Below are positions 1 to 8,548 of a stretch of 64,000 nucleotides of DNA, one piece after another; position 1 is the first letter of the stretch; each line of letters begins with the position of its first letter. The DNA lies in assembly GCF_025602895.1 (NCBI RefSeq), contig NW_026516215.1, positions 372,001-436,000 of the forward strand, given 5' to 3'. The DNA comes from Polychytrium aggregatum (taxonomy: Eukaryota > Chytridiomycota > Chytridiomycetes > Polychytriales). The notes under the pieces are model-generated. The model was not told the DNA's origin. It saw nothing but the letters and a program-made list of their open reading frames with translations, and did not search any database. Made by a program: the position numbers and the translations under genes.

Positions 1-1219
1 GAGGCAAGGAGTCAGCTTCCTGTTTAGAGAAAACAGACAGGAAGTCCTTGTACTCCGCAGGCACTTCGACAGTCGCAGTGCTCGGCTCGTCAGTGGGCAG
101 GACATGGACCTGAAAGATGGTCAGGGGTTGCGTTCCATGCCTGCATGCATCCAAAGACTCGCGCATCGAGCGGTAATCAATGCTGCAGACGCGGAGAGGA
201 GCGTCCGAGCTGAGAGGAGGGGCGTGGACAAGGTCAGAATAATGTTCGACGGTTACTTTATTCTGAACAATGTCCGAAGAACAAACAACAGGAGGAGGTA
301 CATCAAGGAGGGAAAGAGAACTGACAACAGAAGAAGGGGTTTGGGAAGAGCGAAGGGGTTCGGGAGGAACAAGACAAGAAGGGGAAGACGAAGGTGGGAG
401 CGTAGGAGAGGAGCTTAGATCAATCAAAGGAGTGGAATCATCAAGAAGGGGAGTGACATTGGAGGAAGTGGAGCAAGACGAAAGAGAAGTAGTGCATGGA
501 GAGGGGTCGGAATCAACAGAAGGAGGGAGACAAAGAAGACCGCGAGACCAGACAATCTTGGGCTCGGCGGTGCGCAACCAAGGAAAGCCAAGGATAAGTG
601 GTTGATGTGGAGACCTGATCACATCGAACCGAAGGCGTTGCGAGACGTCCCCGAGAATCACCTCGAGTGGAGCAGTCTCGCGGAGGATGGGGCCAGACGA
701 CAGCGGCTTACCATCCACGCCTTCCACTGCCAAGGGCGAAGCCTTGGAGCAGGTGGGGACAGAGTGTCGAGCAACAAAGTCCTCGTCGATAAAGTTGCCA
801 GAGGCACCAGAATCGACAAGTCCTTCGCACGACAGAGAATCACCAGAAGGAAGACGAACAGCGACGGGAACAACCAACGAGCAACGACGAACAGACGAAA
901 CACAAGACTTTGGTTCGGTACCAGCTTCGGCACCAGGGTTGCGGCTAGCACAGACAGTTAACTTTGCCGAGGGTTGGCAGGACAGCTCAGGTATTTGCAC
1001 CTGTGGATGAGGTGCAGTTCCCAGTGACACCAGAGGTGCCACGGGTACTATGCCAGAGCTGAGAGTGTCCGCCGGTCCAGAGGCAAGGCGAAGCTGTCCG
1101 CACATCACTGCTTCCCCAGTACTTACCAAAGGCACCTTACCAATGTCTTCACTTTCGGAAGGCGGTGGGCACGGCTCCGGTTCAAGGCCTTCACTTAGAA
1201 CCGGGCCTGGTCGTTTCCC
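1..1219 (-). CDS. Pol (protease and start of RT region), element I, partial
   Basis: Open frame with no stop from the gag overlap to the left edge; I translated it by hand because it has no end in the window. It carries an aspartic protease site L-V-D-S-G-A-S-G-N-F-I-D (about 829-792), the conserved flap-side motif P-L-I-L-G-F-P-W-L (about 599-573), then a Ser/Pro-rich spacer. The end is A-E-Y-K-D-F-L-S-V-F-S-K (about 58-23), which in Ty3/gypsy elements precedes the reverse transcriptase. Pol is in the -1 frame relative to gag and is probably made as a Gag-Pol fusion by frameshifting at 1213-1219. Confidence 0.9.
1178..1219 (-). other. -1 ribosomal frameshift signal, element I
   Basis: Minus strand: gag codons TCG GGA AAC contain the canonical heptamer G GGA AAC (1219-1213) in the correct phase. 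After a 4-nt spacer an H-type pseudoknot can be drawn: AGGCC (1208-1204) with GGCCT (1189-1185), and CGGTTC (1203-1198) with GAACCG (1183-1178). The gag stop TAA (1197-1195) lies between the arms. Known: GGGAAAC works as a -1 slippery site in retroviruses. Inferred: that it works here. Confidence 0.75.
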
Positions 1220-2172
1220 GAACTGAAGTCTTGCACTTCTCCATCTTCGTAAACGATGGTGCGGATGATCCTCGGGCCGGGAGGTCCAGGGGGCGGTCCG
1301 GTAGCTCTGGTAGATCCAAACTTGACGGGGCAGTTTCGTACCAAGTGGCCCTTCTTGCCACAGTACAGGCAGAGTCCAAAGCGGCGGCGGCGTTGTTTCT
1401 CCTCGGCGGTCAGGGGTCCAGAGACGGCAGAGTCCACTTGCATGGGCTCGGAAACAATGTAGGAGGGGTGCGGCGGAGCGAGGACGGGCGCGGGAGCGAT
1501 GGCGGGAACGGCAGCGGAGGCGGAACCAAAGGCGAACTGGGAAGACCGGTAGCGGGCAGGCGTGCTTCGGCGCTCTTGACGGCGCTCGCGGATTCGTGCA
1601 TCGAGCTCGTTACAAAGCTCGATGTACTCCTCCAGATCTCGTGGCAGAGGGCGAACTCGCGAAAGTTCGTCTCTGACATCATCCGACAAGCCAAGTCGGA
1701 AGAACGAGATCTTTGCACCGTCGTTCCAAGTCGTATCGGCGGCAATACGAAGGAACTCGGATGCATAGACTGCGCACGGGCGGTTGCCCTGAGACAGTGT
1801 GGTGATCACTGACTCGGCAGTCCTGGCCCGATCAGGGTCGTCAAACACTTTGGAAAAGCGTTCTAGGAAATCGCCAAAAGAGTTGAGTCGGGGATCACCC
1901 ATCTCAAGCATCGGAGTCGCCCACTGGAGAGCCGGTCCAGTGAGCAGACTAATGACGAATCCGACCTTAATCGGGTCAGCAGGGAACCGGTGGGGCTGCA
2001 TTCGTATATACAGTTTGCACTGATTTACGAATGCCCGGAACCCTTGCCGGTTACCGTCGTAACGGTCCGGCATCTGCACGCTGTACCCAGCGGCAGGAGC
2101 ATCGCGAGCTGTCCGGAGCTCGGCGAGCTCGGCCTCCAAGGCACGGAGGCGGTCCACGAGGGCAGGATCCAT
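1195..2172 (-). CDS. Gag (nucleocapsid polyprotein), element I
   Basis: 325 residues from the ATG at 2172 (Met-Asp-Pro-Ala-Leu-Val). The open frame extends upstream to 2223 through a Phe/Ser-Pro tract encoded by a poly-A run and (GGGACT)n, which I take as leader. It has a helical N-terminus, a retrotransposon Gag domain (about residues 60-200), and a C-terminal zinc knuckle C-L-Y-C-G-K-K-G-H-L-V-R-N-C (CX2CX4HX4C). It packages element RNA and forms the virus-like particle. Its end overlaps pol. Confidence 0.9.
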   Translation of the reverse strand: MDPALVDRLRALEAELAELRTARDAPAAGYSVQMPDRYDGNRQGFRAFVNQCKLYIRMQPHRFPADPIKVGFVISLLTGPALQWATPMLEMGDPRLNSFGDFLERFSKVFDDPDRARTAESVITTLSQGNRPCAVYASEFLRIAADTTWNDGAKISFFRLGLSDDVRDELSRVRPLPRDLEEYIELCNELDARIRERRQERRSTPARYRSSQFAFGSASAAVPAIAPAPVLAPPHPSYIVSEPMQVDSAVSGPLTAEEKQRRRRFGLCLYCGKKGHLVRNCPVKFGSTRATGPPPGPPGPRIIRTIVYEDGEVQDFSSGNDQARF

Positions 2173-2229
2173 GGCGGGACTGGGACTGGGACTGGGAAAA
2201 AAAAAAAAAGCGAGGAGGTTCAAGAACAG

Positions 2230-2768
2230 GAGAGCGAAGAGGGCTCAGACACAAGTGTGCTTGAGGTTCGGACAGGACTAGGAAAGGGGCGGGGCTAGGA
2301 GCGGAAGATACCAAGCAGGTGGTATCAGTAGAAGAGAGTTCGAACAAAGTGTAAGGAGTGAACAAGCGCAAGGACGAAGACCAAGTGCTTGGTATGAGCT
2401 TTATTAGCTTTTAGCCCCGAACACCAAAGAACAAGTTTTGTTCGAACTGGTGTTCAACATAGGCTCAGACATGCAGGGCTATTTATAGACCGGGAGAAGG
2501 TCGAGGGGCAAAAGTGGGCGAGAAGGGTGGAGCATCACAGAGAAGCGAGAAGGGGGTGCGAGAGTGGCTGGTGTGCAAGCGAGAGAGGCTTGGCACAGCC
2601 CGGGGACATGTGCCGAGCGGTGGGGGAGGCAGGAAACCAGTAGACGCGGGTGGCAACGGCGCGTGCTCATGCATGGGGGCAAACAAACACGTGGGGACTC
2701 ATGATTGGTGCGGAGGGCGAGAGCATGCGGGACAATCTCATTGGTCCGTTGTGATGCTGGTCATCACA
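2230..2768 (-). repeat. 5' LTR of element I (inner end approximate)
   Basis: Starts TGTGATGACC at 2768 on the minus strand. TATA box CTATAAATAG at about 2479-2488 and AATAAA at 2400-2405, both in LTR order. The inner end could not be fixed because the second LTR is outside the window. It shares CTCGCACCCCCTTCTCG (2546-2562) with the LTR of element E (from 27583), so the two families have related LTRs. Confidence 0.7.
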
Positions 2769-5701
2769 GAAACAATAGACCGGGGACAACCATGCAAGCG
2801 GAAGATGTGGGAGAGGAAGAGTTCGGCGGTTTGCTCGCCTGTAACCGTCTTCGTGGTGGGCACAAAGTGTGCTTGTTTGGACAGGCGGTCCTTAACCACG
2901 AAGATGGAGTCAAAGCCGTTCGAAGGTGGGAGATCCGTGATGAAGTCCATCGACAGGTCCCACCAACGTTCGGAAGGAACGGGGAGAGGGTGAAGTAAAC
3001 CATAAGGGGAGTGACGGGACGGCTTGGCTCGCTGGCACGCTTCACAATTAGCAATGAAGCGACGCACAGACTTACGAAGCCGGGGCCAGTGAAAGTCCCG
3101 GGAGATGAGCTCAACGGTCTTGGCAAGACCAAAGTGACCAGCGGCAGCGGAGCAGTGACGTTGCTCAAACACTTTGAGCTGGAGCTCGGGGGAAGGGACA
3201 ACGATCAGGTCTTTAAAGTAAAGGAGACCGTCACGGAAGGAGTAATCGCCATCAAGACGTTTGGCGTTGAAGTCAGAAAGAAGGGAACAAGAAAGGGTGG
3301 CAGCTCGAATCTCGGAAAGAAAATCGGGGTTCGAGCCGATAACGGTGATGCTGTCGAGAGAAATAGACTCGAACAGCTGAAGGAAGTTGGTGGAGTGGAG
3401 GGAGTCACCAGGCTTTATCTCAAAGTCAGAACGGCGACTGAGAGCATCGGCTTTGGTGTTGAGGCGACCAGGGCGGTGGTAAATGCGAAAAGCAAAATCA
3501 GAAAGGAATTGGGCCCACCGGAACTGGCGGCGAGAAAGTTGGGAAGCGGAAGTGAACCGGGTGAGGTTCTGGTGATCAGAGAAAACAAGAGTGGGATGAT
3601 CGGGGTCGGCAGCCATCAAGTAATGACGCCAGGCAGTAAAGGAATCGACAATAGCAAGGAGCTCTTTGTCGTGGGTGTCATAATTCACCTCGGCGGGACG
3701 GAATTGCCGAGAGTGAAAAGCAACGGGGTGAAGAGCGCCGTCAGGGTCAAACTGGGAAAGGACGGCACCCAGAGCAAAGTCAGAAGCATCGGGCTCGATG
3801 ACAGCGGGTTTGGAGAAATCAAAGTAACGAAGAATAGGTGCGGAAGTGAATGAACGTTTAAGAGAATCAAAAGCCTCTTGGGCCTCGGGAGACCAAGAGA
3901 AGGTGGAGGATTTGGTGGTGAGTGAAGTCAAAGGACGAGCAAGTGCGGAAAAGTCCTTGACGAAGCGGCGGTAAAAGTTTGCGAAACCAATAAAAACTTG
4001 GATGTCGCGAGCAGAAGAGGGAACAGGCCAAAGGGAAACGGCCTCGACCTTGGCAGGGTCCATTTTAATGCCATCGGCAGAAATGATCATGCCGAGAAAG
4101 TCAACTTCAGAAAGGTCAAAAGAACACTTGGCCGGATTGACCTTAAGAGAGTGTTCACGAAGGCGAGAAAGAACAAGCTTAACATGCTCCTCATGCTCCA
4201 GGGGATCTTTTGAGAAGATCAGGATGTCGTCAAGATAAATGACAACACAGACACCAAGGAGGTCCGAGAAGATGTCGTTCATAAAAAACTGAAAAGCAGC
4301 GGGGGCATTCGAAAGACCAAAGGGGATAACATTGTACTCGTAAGAGCCAGATTTGCAAACAAAAGCAGTCTTCCACTCATCGCCCTTCTTGACACGAACC
4401 AAGTGGTAAGCATCAGGAAGGTCAAGGTGTGAGAAGACGCGGGCAGAAGAAAGTTTATCCAGAAGATCCTGGAAGAGGGGAAGAGGGTAGCGGTTCTTCT
4501 TCGTGATGGCATTGAGGCCCCGGTAGTCGACGCAAAGGCGAAGACCACCATTGGGCTTCTTCACGAAGAAGCAGGGAGCACCAACGGGAGAAGAGGATTT
4601 GGAGATCCAACCACGTGCGAGGGCGTTGGTCAGATACTCCGAAAGAGCAGATTCCTCGGCCGGGGACAAAGGATAGACTTTCCCCGGCTTTGGCAAACGA
4701 GGTTCCTTTCCATCCTCGGTCCGTACAAACTCAATAGACAAGTCATACGGACGGTGAGGAGGCAAGGAAGAAGGAGGGTCAGACTTGAGGCTGAAAACGT
4801 CGCCAAACTCATTGTATTTGAGCGGGACACCTCGAGAGTCAACAGGGGTGCCAGACTCGGCATACACCTTCGTCGTGAGCACGGACCTTATCGACACCGT
4901 AGGATACGTCTCCGGCGAAGGAGGACGGATATCCATTTGGGCAGCGAAAATGTCGAGCTTGTCTTCCCGTGCAAGACGGAGAAGACTCGCCGCATTAACG
5001 AGCTCAATGTCGGGCGAAGATAAAGCCGTTGGCTCTTCAGAAAGCGAAGCAGAGTCAAGGCGGGAAGAAAGGGAAGGCGAAGTGCCAAAGGAGGGAACCG
5101 GTGTAAGGGAAGGACCGGAGGGAGGAGTCAAAGGCGAAGTGCCCGAAGGGGGAGGCGAATAGCCGGAAGGGGACGAAGTGTCCAAGGAGGAAGCAGAGAC
5201 ATCCGCGAGGATGTGTCCATCAGCAAGGCAAGAGGGATCGGAGAACGAAAGGGAGAGGGACTTCCAATTGACAACTGGATTATGCAAGCGCATCCAGGGA
5301 AGACCAAGAGTGATGGGAGTGGTGGAGAGTCGAGTCACAAGAAAAGAAATCGACTCGGTGTGGGAACCAATGGTCAACGTCACAGGAACGGTTTGGAAAC
5401 GAATGAAACCGGCCGAAGAACCATCAGCAAGGGAAACGGAGTGGGGAGTAGAAAGAGGGATAAGAGAGAGTTTATGGAGATCCGCAAAGGCAGGATCAAT
5501 GAGGGCAAGAGCGGTGCATCCATCATCAATAAAGACAGAAAGGGAGATGGAGACCGGGCCAGAAAGACTCATGACGACAAGGGTGGCCGGAAGAAGAAGC
5601 TTATCGTCCGATAATGACGAGTCAGAGGGGGAAGATGTTCGTATCGCCGAACAGACCACCTCGCTTACTTGCGAGGTGCTGCTCGGCTGTGGGCATTTCC
5701 C
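2769..5701 (-). CDS. Pol (PR-RT-RNaseH-IN), element II, cut in the integrase
   Basis: Minus-strand frame open from 5755 to 2738; the last 10 residues or so after R-S-I-V-S are LTR of element I. Domains in order: protease-like segment with I-D-D-G-C-T-A-L in place of the usual D-S/T-G, a long Ser/Pro spacer, reverse transcriptase with Y-L-D-D, RNase H (P-D-A-S-D-F-A-L-G), and an integrase zinc region and core up to the second catalytic region. The third catalytic residue (Glu) and the C-terminal domain are missing through the insertion. It is in the -1 frame relative to gag, behind G GGA AAT. Confidence 0.9.
5646..5701 (-). other. -1 ribosomal frameshift signal, element II
   Basis: Minus strand: gag codons TCG GGA AAT contain G GGA AAT (5701-5695) in phase. 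A 7-nt spacer (5694-5688) is followed by a long stem-loop. The 5' arm is 5687-5671 and the 3' arm 5664-5646: 9 bp including one G-U, a 2-nt bulge, 8 bp, and a 6-nt loop (5670-5665) that holds the gag stop TAA. Seen in sequence; function inferred. Confidence 0.75.
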
Positions 5702-6618
5702 GAGTTCCGTTTGACCAGAACCGGGCACTGCTGAACATCGCGACTGCCGGGACAAGACTTTTCCCCGCAGTACAGGCAGAGACCCTGCTCACGACGTCGC
5801 TTTTTCTCGACGTCGGAGAGCTTAGCAGGGCGGACCGAGACAGAGTCAAGGTCCATGGGAGTGGGTGCAGAAGAGGAGGAAGAAGAAACATGCGCGGGAG
5901 AATGGTGGTGATGGGGAGCAGAGCGAGAAGAAGGAGGAGGAGGTTGGGAACGGGAGGAGATCTTGAGACGATGGAGGGCATCGTCGTACTCGACCGCTGC
6001 CTTGATCAACTCAGGCAGGGAAGCGGGAGCGGGGCGGAGACCGATGAGGTGGAACTTGACCTCAGACTTCAAACCCTCCTTGAAGAAGTGCATCTTGGTG
6101 GGTTCATCAGTCTGGACGCGGGCGGCGAGCTGGACGAAGCGGGTGGCGAAGGCTTGGCAGGACTTGAGCTGGACCAAGCGCTTGAGGTCGTTCAAGGCCT
6201 TATCTTGCGAGGAGGCCGTGTCCTCACCGAAGGTCGACTTGAGGGCAACTTCAAAATCCGCGAAGGAAGCCGGGAAGCGGTTGGCCATGTAGAAGGCGGC
6301 CTCGTACCACTTGAAGGCTTCACCGCGGAGGAAGGAGGTGGCGTACAGGACCTTCTGGCGCTCGGGCGCGAAGAAGGCAGGATCGGCGAGGAAAACCAGG
6401 TGGCACTGGGCGAGGAAGGCCGTCGTTTCATCGCGGGAACCTAGGAACTCCTTGGGCTTGTTGACCTGGTAGACCTGGCGGGGAGCGGCGGCGGGAGCTT
6501 GCAGATCTTGGATCTGACGATGGAGAGCAGCGTTCTGGGTCATGAGGGCGTTCATACGCTCCTCCATGCGCGCCAGATACGCGTTGAGGTCTGCAGGGGG
6601 TGCAGCAGGCTCAGCCAT
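5665..6618 (-). CDS. Gag, element II
   Basis: 317 residues from ATG 6618 (Met-Ala-Glu-Pro-Ala-Ala). The frame stays open upstream toward the LTR but without an ATG. N-terminal coiled-coil-like segment with three Met/Glu/Arg-rich turns, then a retrotransposon Gag domain (about 60-200). The C-terminal Cys cluster, C-L-Y-C-G-E-K-S-C-P-G-S-R-D-V-Q-Q-C, lacks the His of a normal CX2CX4HX4C knuckle. Its end overlaps pol at the frameshift site. Confidence 0.87.
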   Translation of the reverse strand: MAEPAAPPADLNAYLARMEERMNALMTQNAALHRQIQDLQAPAAAPRQVYQVNKPKEFLGSRDETTAFLAQCHLVFLADPAFFAPERQKVLYATSFLRGEAFKWYEAAFYMANRFPASFADFEVALKSTFGEDTASSQDKALNDLKRLVQLKSCQAFATRFVQLAARVQTDEPTKMHFFKEGLKSEVKFHLIGLRPAPASLPELIKAAVEYDDALHRLKISSRSQPPPPSSRSAPHHHHSPAHVSSSSSSAPTPMDLDSVSVRPAKLSDVEKKRRREQGLCLYCGEKSCPGSRDVQQCPVLVKRNSGNAHSRAAPRK

Positions 6619-6689
6619 CGGATCGACGAGGGAAAGAGAGGCGAAAGAAGAAGAAAGGCCGGGAAGCCAAGAGGGAGCGTTCAAAATGA

Positions 6690-7480
6690 TGTTAGAGTCC
6701 GAAGGGGACTCAACGGCAAAAGAAGAAGTGAGCTCGAAGTGAGCTCAGGGAAGGCAAGGGTAAAGTCCGAAGTGGACTCGGAGAGGGAGCGAGGGAAGCA
6801 AAGATCCGTTCAAGATAAGACTAGTCTCGAAATGAGACGTGAGGAACACTCAGAGAATAAAGTAGAAGGCACTTTATTTAGTCCTATTTTGAACGCTGAG
6901 GTTCGACTACACATCGCGGGGGTCAGGCTATTTATAGACAAGTCCGGACTTGGCAGCGAAGGGCGGCCAAGGGAGGGAAAAGTGGGCGATCGAGCAGGGC
7001 GAAGGGGGCGATGCACGAACGAGGGCCGAGAAGGACCACCGAGACAGGCAGAGAACCAAAGCGAGGGAGGCGCAAGCAAAAGCGAAGCACCTGGCAGGAG
7101 AAACGTGCAAAGGCGAAGCAATGTGACTCAACGTCCAAGAAGCGGATTGGTCAAGTATAAGGTTGGGGCAAATGCATGCGAGATGAACAAGAGATCGGGG
7201 CGGTCAGGCAGGTCATGAGTCACCGGTGGTGGGACACATGACCGGCAGCCGAATTGCAACCAATCGCAGCAAGGCGCGTGCACAAACAAACCGGCGCGTG
7301 CGAAGAAGACAAAGGAAGCGGAGCAGCGCGGGGAAACGGAAGTGCGGAAGGAGCGGAAATGGCAGGCAAAAGGCGGAAAATTGGAGGGGAACTGCAAAGC
7401 TACACACAAACAAACAGAAAGGCAAAAGAACAGCCAAGTGTGCAGTCAAAGTGGAGAACAAGCAGAAGCTATCCCTAACA
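6690..7480 (-). repeat. 5' LTR of element II
   Basis: Minus strand TGTTAGGGAT (7480) to CTCTAACA (6690), 791 bp, with 5-bp terminal inverted repeats TGTTA/TAACA. TATA box TATAAATAG at 6928-6936 and AATAAA at 6873-6878. The sequence just inside (TCATTTTGAACG) does not begin with TGG, so I cannot name a primer tRNA. Confidence 0.75.
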
Positions 7481-7885
7481 CTAGCAGTGACACATGAATT
7501 ACTGGATGAATCCGGATACGTGGTGGGAGTTCCAATTCGTAGGCAACGTCGTTGATCTTCCTCTTGATCTTGTATGGACCAATGCGCTTGTAGTCCAACT
7601 TGTCAGAAGGGCGAGTGGTCTTGATGTTGAGGCGACGCAACCAGACTTGGTCACCAGGGGAGTACTCGGGTGCCTCCGCTCGCCGCAGGTCCGCGTAGCA
7701 CTTGTAACGCTCCTGGGAGTCGCGGAGGTTCGCAGTCAAGTACTCCCTGATATCGCCAATGAGCACGGCGTGTGACTCGGCAGCCGGATTGATTGACCCG
7801 ACAGGCTGGTGCACAGAGAATCTAGGATGAAGACCGTAGTTAGCGTAGAATGGTGCGACCCCGGTCGACTCGTGAACTGCGTTGT
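7481..7885 (-). pseudogene. Integrase C-terminal remnant, element III
   Basis: Minus-strand frame covering the end of the integrase core (V-H-E-S-T-G-V-A-P-F), the G-D-Q-V-W motif of the C-terminal SH3-like domain and K-L-D-Y-K-R-I-G-P-Y, up to I-H-V-S-L-L, where the element II LTR begins. At the other side (7885) it is cut by the LTR of element B. The remainder of element III is not recognisable on the far side of B. Confidence 0.8.
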
Positions 7886-8082
7886 TGTCACAGATCTCTC
7901 TGCCCGCCAGGCTGCATCGTCGCACTTGTGTCACTGTTTGCGTTGCACACTTTCTTTTTCCTTTGTCCTGTGACGCCTTTCCTTTTTCCTTGCTCTCATG
8001 TTGCACACGCCGCTCTGTGTTCCCTGCATTTGTCATCGCTATGCATTAGTCAGACGCCGTGTCACCCGCATTTGTCAGCCAC
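7886..8082 (+). repeat. 5' LTR of element B, first part
   Basis: Starts TGTCACAGATCTCTCTGCCC and matches the first 197 bp of the A-type LTR with several substitutions shared with the B 3' LTR (TGCGTTGCACAC, CTGTGTTCCC). Ends at the GCCAC that was duplicated by insertion of element A. Confidence 0.9.
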
Positions 8083-8548
8083 TGTCACAGATCGCTCTGC
8101 CCGCCTAGCTGCACCGTCGCACTTGTGTCACTGTTTGCGTCGCACACTTTCCTTTTCCTTTGTCCTGTGACGCCTTTCCTTTTTCCTTGCTCTCATGTTG
8201 CACACGCCGCTCTGTTTTCCCTGCATTTGTCATCGACCATGCATTAGTCAGACGCTGTGTCACCCGCATTTGTCAGCCACCGAGCATTTGTCAGACTTTC
8301 ACATGTTTCTCCGGTTAGCCGTTGCTGCCTGGCTGCTGTCCCGCCGCCTCCGCTGCTTCGCCCCCGCTGCGGCAGGCTTCGCCTCCGGGACCGCCAGACA
8401 GATAAATAGCCCGCCTTCACCCGCTCATGTTTCTGGTCATCACCTTCGACCCCAGACACACTTGACTCTAGATCCTAGCCTCGCTAAGATCAATAAAACC
8501 CTTCTCTATCTTTTTCTTTTGATCTCCTCTTGATCCCGTGATCTGACA
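8083..8548 (+). repeat. 5' LTR of element A (466 bp)
   Basis: TGTCA...TGACA ends. Pyrimidine-rich U3, four copies of GCATTTGTCA-like modules, TATA-like GATAAATAG and AATAAA near the end. The last A of the LTR (8548) is also the A of the gag ATG. Confidence 0.93.

Larger units (their letters stand above)
1..2768 (-). mobile_element. Ty3/gypsy element I, 3' part beyond the left edge
   Basis: Minus-strand LTR retrotransposon with 5' LTR, gag and the start of pol in the window; the rest of pol and the 3' LTR lie to the left. The LTR starts TGTGATGACC at 2768, directly after the element II integrase codons for R-S-I-V-S, so element I inserted into element II. The 5-bp target copy on this side would be GTTTC (minus strand, 2769-2773); the partner is outside the window. 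All frames seen are intact, so the element could be young. Confidence 0.88.
2769..7480 (-). mobile_element. Ty3/gypsy element II, interrupted by element I
   Basis: Minus-strand element with 5' LTR (6690-7480), gag and pol. Pol stops inside the integrase core at 2769, where the LTR of element I begins; the rest of the integrase and the 3' LTR should reappear left of the window beyond element I. Its own LTR starts at 7480, right after the V-S-L-L codons of the element III integrase. The flanking 5 bp is CTAGC (7481-7485, plus strand). Confidence 0.87.

Noticed and set aside
1165-1812. 215-codon plus-strand open frame over element I
   Set aside because: Antisense to gag; low-complexity Gly/Arg/Ser product without a start context or homology that I know.
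3011-3853. 280-codon plus-strand open frame over element II
   Set aside because: Antisense to the RT/RNase H region of a clear pol frame.
7446-8036. A single 196-residue minus-strand gene
   Set aside because: It is a fusion of LTR B antisense sequence (above 7885), element III integrase (7481-7885) and the start of the element II LTR.
8050-8250. Tandem duplication of LTR sequence as an independent repeat
   Set aside because: Explained by the insertion of element A into the B LTR: the first copy is B, the second is the start of A.
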